A stretch of DNA of 64,000 nucleotides from an uncultured Lachnospiraceae bacterium. GTDB taxonomy: Bacteria > Bacillota > Clostridia > Lachnospirales > Lachnospiraceae. The notes beneath the pieces are model-generated. The model had not been told where the DNA came from. It searched no databases and saw only the letters and a list, made by a program, of their open reading frames with translations. The stretch's first letter is position 1. The number at the start of each line of letters is the position of its first letter. The DNA lies in assembly GCA_902778165.1 (NCBI GenBank), contig CACYWQ010000012.1, positions 1-64,000 of the forward strand, read 5' to 3'. Of this stretch, positions 58,204 to 64,000 are shown one piece after another. The position numbers were made by a program, and so were the translations under genes.

Positions 58204-59079
58204 ATGAAAATAAGAGAGTTGATCACAGGGGATAAGATCACATTGTCATTTGAGGTGTTCCCACCCAAGACCGGAGGTAATTTCGATAATGTGTACAATG
58301 CAGCCATGGGCGTGGCGAATCTTAATCCAAGCTACATGAGTGTCACATACGGTGCCGGCGGAAGCACAAGAGGCAACACCCTTAAGATAGCGAGTGATAT
58401 ACAGAATAAGTACGGTGTTGCAACAATAGCGCATCTTACATGTGTGGGTGCCAAGAAGGAGGATATTCATTCGGCCATAGATGAGATGAGAGCTGCGGGA
58501 ATAGAGAATATTCTTGCGCTCAGAGGTGATAAGCCCAAGGATTTCGAAGGCGAACCCTTCATAGATTATCATTATGCGTCTGAGCTTATAGAAGAGATCC
58601 GTTCATATGCCGGAGAGGATGCATTCTGCATCGGAGGAGCTTGTTACCCCGAGGGTCATGTGGATGCTGTTAATAAATCAGAAGATATCGATCATCTTAA
58701 ATTAAAGGTTGATGCCGGATGTGAATTCTTAACAACCCAGATGTTTTTTGATAACAATATTTTCTATAACTTCTTATACAGAGTTAAAGACAAGGGAATT
58801 ACGGTTCCGGTTATTCCGGGTATCATGCCCATCACCAGAGCGAGTCAGGTAGCCAATGCAGTCAGCATGTCGGGTACCAATATGCCTGAGAGATTCCGCA
58901 ATCTTGTGGATCGATTCGGTGATAATCCCGATGCCATGCAGCAGGCGGGTATAGCCTATGCCACGGATCAGATAATAGATCTTATAGCCAACGGCGTTAA
59001 TCATATACATGTTTATTCCATGAATAAGCCGGAAGTGGCAAGAGCATTGCAGAATAATCTAAGTAAGATAATCATATAA
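58204..59079 (+). CDS. metF: 5,10-methylenetetrahydrofolate reductase
   Basis: 291 residues. The TIM-barrel start Leu-Ser-Phe-Glu-Val-Phe-Pro-Pro-Lys-Thr (about 16-25) has the catalytic Glu, followed by Tyr-Gly-Ala-Gly-Gly-Ser, His-Leu-Thr-Cys-Val-Gly-Ala, Ala-Leu-Arg-Gly-Asp (FAD contact) and Thr-Gln-Met-Phe-Phe-Asp. It reduces methylene-THF to methyl-THF for methionine synthesis. The gene follows GGAG and stands alone; no metH or metE is adjacent. Confidence 0.95.
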   Translation: MKIRELITGDKITLSFEVFPPKTGGNFDNVYNAAMGVANLNPSYMSVTYGAGGSTRGNTLKIASDIQNKYGVATIAHLTCVGAKKEDIHSAIDEMRAAGIENILALRGDKPKDFEGEPFIDYHYASELIEEIRSYAGEDAFCIGGACYPEGHVDAVNKSEDIDHLKLKVDAGCEFLTTQMFFDNNIFYNFLYRVKDKGITVPVIPGIMPITRASQVANAVSMSGTNMPERFRNLVDRFGDNPDAMQQAGIAYATDQIIDLIANGVNHIHVYSMNKPEVARALQNNLSKIII

Positions 59080-59138
59080 TACATATACAAACCAAAACAA
59101 AATAAAATATCAGAGCCGATCTTACAGACAGAAAGAAG

Positions 59139-61607
59139 ATGAATGAATTGAACAAAGATAAGATCAGGGAACAGCAGGGAAGTTCAATAATACTTAAGAT
59201 TTGTGCTTTTATAGTGGATAAGAGGAATCTATTCTTCCTCGTATTCGGTATATTGGCAATATTCTCAGTCATAGCCAGAAACTGGGTTGGCGTTGAGAAT
59301 GACATGGCGGCGTATCTTCCGCAGTCCACGGAGACAAGACAGGGTCTTGATCTTATGGAAGAGGAATTCGTAACCTACGGCAGTTGTACCATAATGGTGG
59401 CCAATATCTCTTATGAACAGGGTGAGAAGATTAGAGATGACATCGAGGGCATAGACGGCGTATTCTCCGTAGATTATGATGACAGCGCCAAGCACTATAA
59501 TAACGGATCGGGTTGCTTTAATGTAACGTTTATATATCCGGAAGAAGATGACAGATGTCTGGAATCCCTTGATAAGGTCAAGGAATACATTGCACCATTC
59601 GACAGTTATCTTAAGACAAGCCTCGGTAATGTGCAGGCTGATCTTATAAATGATGAGATGAAGGTTATCTCTGCCATAGTCGTTGTGATAGTGCTGTCGG
59701 TTCTGCTGCTTACGACTCAGGCATATGCCGAGATACCGGTTCTGTTAATTACATTCGGCGCATCTGCATTGTTGCAGATGGGCTCTAATTTCATATTCGG
59801 TACCATATCTTTCGTATCGGATTCAGTGACAATAGTATTGCAGTTGGCGCTGTCTATCGATTACGCAATCATTTTCCTTAACAGATACAAAGAAGAACAT
59901 GCGGATAAAGAGCCAAGAGAGGCTGTTATTACTGCATTGTCCAAAGCCATACCCGAGATATCGGGCTCTTCGCTTACAACCATAGGCGGTCTTATAGCCA
60001 TGACCTTCATGCAGTATAAGATGGGACCTGATATGGGTATTGTGCTTATCAAGGCAATATTGCTCTCATTGGTCGGAGTATTCCTGCTTATGCCCGGTGT
60101 GATAATGATATTCGCCGATCTTATGGAGAAGACCAAGCATAAGAACTTTATACCCAAGATACCTTTCGTGGGTAAATTCGCATATGCGACACGATTCTTT
60201 ATTCCGCCGATATTTGCGGTCATAATCGTGGCGGCATTCTTCGTATCGGATAAATGTAATTACGTATACGGATATTCTACGGTTGTTCCTCCTATAGAGA
60301 ATGAAGTACAAGTGGCGGAGAGAATGATTGGAGAGAACTTCGAATCTCCCAATCTTGTGGCAATGATGGTTCCTACGGGCAATTATGAAGCTGAGAAGAG
60401 GCTTATAGAGGAACTTGAGAGCAGAGAAGAAGTTGATTATTGTCAGGGTCTTGCCAACATCGAAGCGATAGACGGTTATATGCTTGCCGATAAGTTGACT
60501 CCCAGGCAGTTCTCGGAACTTATAGATCTGGATTATGAAGTGGCGGAATTAATATATGCGGCATATGCCATAAATGATAAGGACTATGCGAAAGTGGTCA
60601 ACGGACTTGAATCATACAAAGTTCCGCTTATTGATATGTTCATCTTCGTTAAACAAGAGGTTGATGAGGGATATGTAACGCTTGATGAGGATCTGTATAA
60701 GACGCTTGATGATGCTTACAGACAGATGATGTTTGCCAAGAAACAGCTTAAGGGCGAGAATTATTCGAGGATTTTAGTGTATCTCACGCTCCCGGAGGAG
60801 TCAGATGAGACATATGTATTCCTGGATCGGATGCATGAGATGGCATCAAGGTATTATCCGGGTGGCAAGGTATTATTATGCGGAGAATGTGTCAGCCAAC
60901 TTGACTTACGTAATACTTTCTCAAGAGATAATAAGGTCGTTAATATAGTATCAATACTCGTCGTATTGGTGGTGCTTCTGTTTACGTTTAAGTCGGCAGG
61001 AATGCCTGTGCTTCTTATTGCCGTGATTCAGGGATGTATATGGATCAACTTCTCATTCTCGACGGTGATGCATCAGAATATATTCTTCCTAGGCTATCTG
61101 ATAGTAAGCTCCATTCAGATGGGTGCCAATATCGATTACGCCATAGTAATAGCCAGCAGATATACGGAATTAAGGGAGAGCATGGACAGGCGTGAAGCAA
61201 TAATAGATACGATGAATCTCTCATTCCCGACTATTATTACTTCAGGACCGATGCTTGCATTTGCCGGAATAACCATAGGAAGGCTTACATCGGATGTAGC
61301 CATATATAACATCGGACAGACACTTGGCCGAGGAACGATCATATCCATATTTATCACAATGTTTGTATTGCCTCAGATTCTTCTTGTAGGCGATAAGGTT
61401 ATCGCACGTACGGCATTTGTTATGAATATGCCGATCAGACAGAAAGAACTATCCGGTATCACAAGAGTGGACGGATTGGTAAGAGGAGAAATAAACGGTG
61501 TGTTCACCGGTTATATGAGAGGTATAGTCAGAGGCGATATCAACGCATATGTTGAAAGCGGAGATGTGAAGGAACTTACTGAGGAGGTGGCAAATGATGA
61601 AGAATAG
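59139..61607 (+). CDS. RND/MMPL-family membrane exporter
   Basis: 822 residues with twelve membrane helices in two halves. Helix 1 at about 32-50, an extracytoplasmic domain, helices 2-6 (about 170-330) with Leu-Ser-Ile-Asp-Tyr-Ala-Ile-Ile-Phe-Leu-Asn-Arg-Tyr, then the repeat with Gly-Ala-Asn-Ile-Asp-Tyr-Ala-Ile-Val-Ile-Ala-Ser-Arg-Tyr near 660-675. These Asp-Tyr pairs in helix 4 and 10 are the proton-relay signature of MmpL/HpnN-type exporters. It likely exports lipids, glycolipids or peptides. It overlaps the secreted repeat protein gene by 14 bp, so the two are translated together. Confidence 0.88.
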   Translation: MNELNKDKIREQQGSSIILKICAFIVDKRNLFFLVFGILAIFSVIARNWVGVENDMAAYLPQSTETRQGLDLMEEEFVTYGSCTIMVANISYEQGEKIRDDIEGIDGVFSVDYDDSAKHYNNGSGCFNVTFIYPEEDDRCLESLDKVKEYIAPFDSYLKTSLGNVQADLINDEMKVISAIVVVIVLSVLLLTTQAYAEIPVLLITFGASALLQMGSNFIFGTISFVSDSVTIVLQLALSIDYAIIFLNRYKEEHADKEPREAVITALSKAIPEISGSSLTTIGGLIAMTFMQYKMGPDMGIVLIKAILLSLVGVFLLMPGVIMIFADLMEKTKHKNFIPKIPFVGKFAYATRFFIPPIFAVIIVAAFFVSDKCNYVYGYSTVVPPIENEVQVAERMIGENFESPNLVAMMVPTGNYEAEKRLIEELESREEVDYCQGLANIEAIDGYMLADKLTPRQFSELIDLDYEVAELIYAAYAINDKDYAKVVNGLESYKVPLIDMFIFVKQEVDEGYVTLDEDLYKTLDDAYRQMMFAKKQLKGENYSRILVYLTLPEESDETYVFLDRMHEMASRYYPGGKVLLCGECVSQLDLRNTFSRDNKVVNIVSILVVLVVLLFTFKSAGMPVLLIAVIQGCIWINFSFSTVMHQNIFFLGYLIVSSIQMGANIDYAIVIASRYTELRESMDRREAIIDTMNLSFPTIITSGPMLAFAGITIGRLTSDVAIYNIGQTLGRGTIISIFITMFVLPQILLVGDKVIARTAFVMNMPIRQKELSGITRVDGLVRGEINGVFTGYMRGIVRGDINAYVESGDVKELTEEVANDEE

Positions 61608-64000
61608 AAATAGCATGCCCCTTGGTAAGCGACTTGTATGTCTTATAAGCATAATGACACTAATGTCATATATGTTAATACCCTTGCGCGCATATGCAAC
61701 GATCAACTTATCGGAGAATAGTATTGTCGAATCCGCGGAGTCGGATGAAGCAACAGATGACGGTGATAATATACAACACGGAGGCATCATAGAGGAAGCA
61801 GGGACTTCGGATGATGATAACGTGGAGTGGGAGACCGTTGAAATATCCACTGCGGAAGAACTTATTGATTTCGCATCCAAATGCAACTATAACAGCTATT
61901 CTGAGAATAAGATCGTTAAGCTTACATCCGATATCACTCTTGCGGGATCGGGATATGAGCCCATGGCGATATTCTGCGGAGTGTTCGACGGGGGCGGTCA
62001 CAAGATAGAGGGATTCTTATACTCAGACACCCGCAGTTTTGCCGGATTCATATGCAAAACAACACCTTCTGCAACTGTTATGAATCTTACCATAGGTGGC
62101 AATATCACTCCTGCAAACAGGCAGATGGTCATGGGCGGTATAGTGGGTGATAATTACGGCCTAATTAAGAACTGTAAGTATGTAGGAATAGTGAAAGGCC
62201 ATGACTATGTGGGAGGAATAACGGGATACAATGAGTCTGTCGGAAGAGTGATGGATTGTTCATCCTACGGACAGATATCGGGTCAGCATTATGTGGGCGG
62301 TATAGCGGGAGCCAATGCCGGCGGAATATACAGATGCACTAATGAAGCCGATATCAATACTACCAATGAGGATAAGAAGGCCGACTTCGATGATATAGAT
62401 GTTGATAAATACTTAGGCGGAATTCTGGATATAAGCGGTAAGGGAAGTGAGGCCAAGGAGATCAATGCTGCCAACAGTTCGATAGATATAGGCGGAATTG
62501 CTGGGTATTCCATGGGTGTTGTGGAATACTGTAATAACCCGGGTAATGTGGGATATGAGCATGTAGGATACAACGTAGGCGGCATAGTAGGCAGACAGAG
62601 CGGATACGTGCACGGATGCACCAATGAAGGTAAGATACTCGGACGTAAGGATGTGGGCGGTATAGTCGGTCAGGCGGAGCCGTATGTGGATATGGATCTG
62701 TCCGAAGATACCATAAGCAAGCTTACGACCAATATCAACGAACTGCATGATCTTATTTCGGGTACGCTTACGGATTCGGATAATCAATCGGATGTGATCA
62801 CCGAGAGGTTATCTTTAATACAGAAATTTACAAACGATGCTCTGGCCGATATAGATTATCTTTCGGGAGAAACGATCAATTGGGCCAACGGTATGACAGG
62901 TGCCGCCAATGATGCGTTGGGTCGCGTGGATTATGTGATCGATGAATCATCTAAGGACGGCGGAGCCATAGATCAGAGCAGGAATGCGGCCTCTAATGTG
63001 GGTAAGGCGGCGGATGCATTGGCAGAAGCAGCCGATGCGGCGAATATATATAATTATATGTCCGATGAAGAGACTGTAAGATATGATGCTGCCAAGAACC
63101 GAATTAAGGCTAACAGTGATGAGTATAACGGATATTATGAGGAGTATCTGCAGAATAATCCCGGAGATACCGTCGACGCTAAGACTCATGCGGAAGCAGA
63201 ATATACTGCTGCGCATCCCTTACATACATATGAGCAGGATGTGAAGGATGATGCGGACATAATGGCGGAAATAATCGCGGCACATGAAGGAGAGATGTCT
63301 TCAGATGCGACCCAATCAACGCAGTCTGCCATGGATGCATTATCGGATGCAGGTGATAATCTGTCGGAAGCTGCTTCGGATGTGGATGGTATTGTAGGCA
63401 ATCTAAGCGGCAGGGATGATATTGCTCTTCCTTATCTGAGTGACGGATACAAATCCCGCACAAGCTCTTTCATGGCAGCATTACAGGGCATGTCGGATAA
63501 CATGGGGCAGCTTAATAATGAGCTTAACAATTCAAGCAGTGTATTAACCGATGATATGCAGAAGGTCAATGACAGTTTTAATTCAATCATGTTGTTATTT
63601 ACCGATGCATTAAGTACGGCTCTTAACATGGATTATGAAGCCATATATGAAGATGAATCACTGGATGTTGCGCTTAATTCCACGCAGGGTACTATAGCTG
63701 ATTGTACCAATAACGGTACTGTATACGGTGATATAGATACAGCGGGAATAGCAGGAACGATGGCCATAGAGTATGACTTTGATTTGGAAAGTGATACCAC
63801 GGGCATTAAGGATTCTAAAGCGGGTGCAGTATATAAGACCAAGTGTGTATTAAGAGATGATGTCAATAACGGAAGGATCACATCGCACAAAAGCTATGCA
63901 GGCGGTCAGACCGGATTGCAGGAGATGGGTATTATAACCGGATGTGCTAATTATGGCAGGATAGTAAGTACTTCAGGAGGATATGTAGGCGGAATAGCCG
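61594..64000 (+). CDS. Large secreted GGIxG-repeat (GLUG-like) protein, partial
   Basis: The frame stays open from the ATG at 61594 (6 nt after GAGGAGG) to the end of the window, 802 codons, so the 3' end is missing. A basic start and hydrophobic core (about 13-35) ending in Ala-Tyr-Ala form a signal peptide. From about 165 there are repeats of the GLUG type, Tyr-Val-Gly-Gly-Ile-x-Gly followed by Cys and a Gly-x-Ile (for example around 62210, 62295, 62500, 62575 and 62655). A region of about 350 residues (roughly 370-680) is helical, Ala/Asp-rich and coiled-coil-like, and repeats resume near 63700. Likely a cell-surface or adhesin-like protein, possibly a partner of the exporter encoded just upstream. 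Confidence 0.75.
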   Translation, partial: MMKNRNSMPLGKRLVCLISIMTLMSYMLIPLRAYATINLSENSIVESAESDEATDDGDNIQHGGIIEEAGTSDDDNVEWETVEISTAEELIDFASKCNYNSYSENKIVKLTSDITLAGSGYEPMAIFCGVFDGGGHKIEGFLYSDTRSFAGFICKTTPSATVMNLTIGGNITPANRQMVMGGIVGDNYGLIKNCKYVGIVKGHDYVGGITGYNESVGRVMDCSSYGQISGQHYVGGIAGANAGGIYRCTNEADINTTNEDKKADFDDIDVDKYLGGILDISGKGSEAKEINAANSSIDIGGIAGYSMGVVEYCNNPGNVGYEHVGYNVGGIVGRQSGYVHGCTNEGKILGRKDVGGIVGQAEPYVDMDLSEDTISKLTTNINELHDLISGTLTDSDNQSDVITERLSLIQKFTNDALADIDYLSGETINWANGMTGAANDALGRVDYVIDESSKDGGAIDQSRNAASNVGKAADALAEAADAANIYNYMSDEETVRYDAAKNRIKANSDEYNGYYEEYLQNNPGDTVDAKTHAEAEYTAAHPLHTYEQDVKDDADIMAEIIAAHEGEMSSDATQSTQSAMDALSDAGDNLSEAASDVDGIVGNLSGRDDIALPYLSDGYKSRTSSFMAALQGMSDNMGQLNNELNNSSSVLTDDMQKVNDSFNSIMLLFTDALSTALNMDYEAIYEDESLDVALNSTQGTIADCTNNGTVYGDIDTAGIAGTMAIEYDFDLESDTTGIKDSKAGAVYKTKCVLRDDVNNGRITSHKSYAGGQTGLQEMGIITGCANYGRIVSTSGGYVGGIA

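Overview
The window looks like a chromosomal segment of an anaerobic Gram-positive bacterium of the Clostridia, most likely a Lachnospiraceae member. The evidence is strong AGGAGG-type ribosome binding sites, a Firmicute-style division cluster (mraZ-rsmH-ftsL-PBP-ftsW-divIB-ftsZ), a Firmicute BirA operator, a split purine pathway (stand-alone AICAR transformylase plus PurO-type IMP cyclohydrolase), pyrBI, an ECF transporter and a GPH symporter with a GH2 glycosidase. No phage, plasmid, IS transposase or CRISPR array is visible. Family names come from recognition of motifs; no database search was run.

Layout. 1-1.3 kb is a small graveyard: the end of an ATC-hydrolase-like gene, a decayed second copy, and an mntP paralogue cut after codon 18 by a mazEF toxin-antitoxin module. 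1.4-3.0 kb holds a promoter, a yybP-ykoY (Mn2+) riboswitch, a terminator and one gene fusing MntP to a ZIP transporter. 3.0-4.9 kb is a minus-strand biotin operon (bioY, DUF1284, birA) with a BirA operator. 5.0-7.1 kb is ktrBA (K+ uptake). 7.2-8.9 kb carries an aminotransferase and a 2H phosphoesterase. 8.9-12.3 kb is a MarR-regulated ArsA-like ATPase locus with one broken and one intact ATPase and a 79-residue protein sharing a C-terminal tail with the MarR regulator. 12.3-16.6 kb is a TetR regulator with an ABC exporter, with palindromic operators before both. 16.7-20.6 kb has ychF, a histidine phosphatase and a CHASE2 adenylate cyclase.

20.8-28.8 kb is the division cluster, with MraZ boxes and without mraY, murD or murG. 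28.8-32.7 kb is a sugar symporter plus GH2 enzyme, followed by a voltage-gated K+ channel. 33.5-34.1 kb is non-coding by ordinary annotation but holds a 130-bp hairpin element and a convincing type I toxin-antitoxin locus: a 36-residue membrane peptide and a convergent antisense RNA sharing a terminator. 34.7-47.3 kb strings together ddl, murF, pyrBI, an NhaC-type antiporter, folC, folE, an ECF transporter, a broken folP and a folB-folK fusion. 47.3-58.0 kb has membrane and secreted proteins, a hybrid histidine kinase, surE, mnmA, purO, purH and a three-gene set of membrane proteins, two with zinc ribbons. A tRNA-Pro with an AGG anticodon follows, then metF, an MMPL-type exporter and the start of a large secreted GGIxG-repeat protein that runs off the end.

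The best candidates for something undescribed are the type I toxin-antitoxin locus (33.7-34.0 kb), the riboswitch-controlled MntP-ZIP fusion, the MarR/ArsA locus with its shared peptide tail, and the zinc-ribbon trio. Two metabolic genes (one arsA copy and folP) are clearly broken in this sequence.
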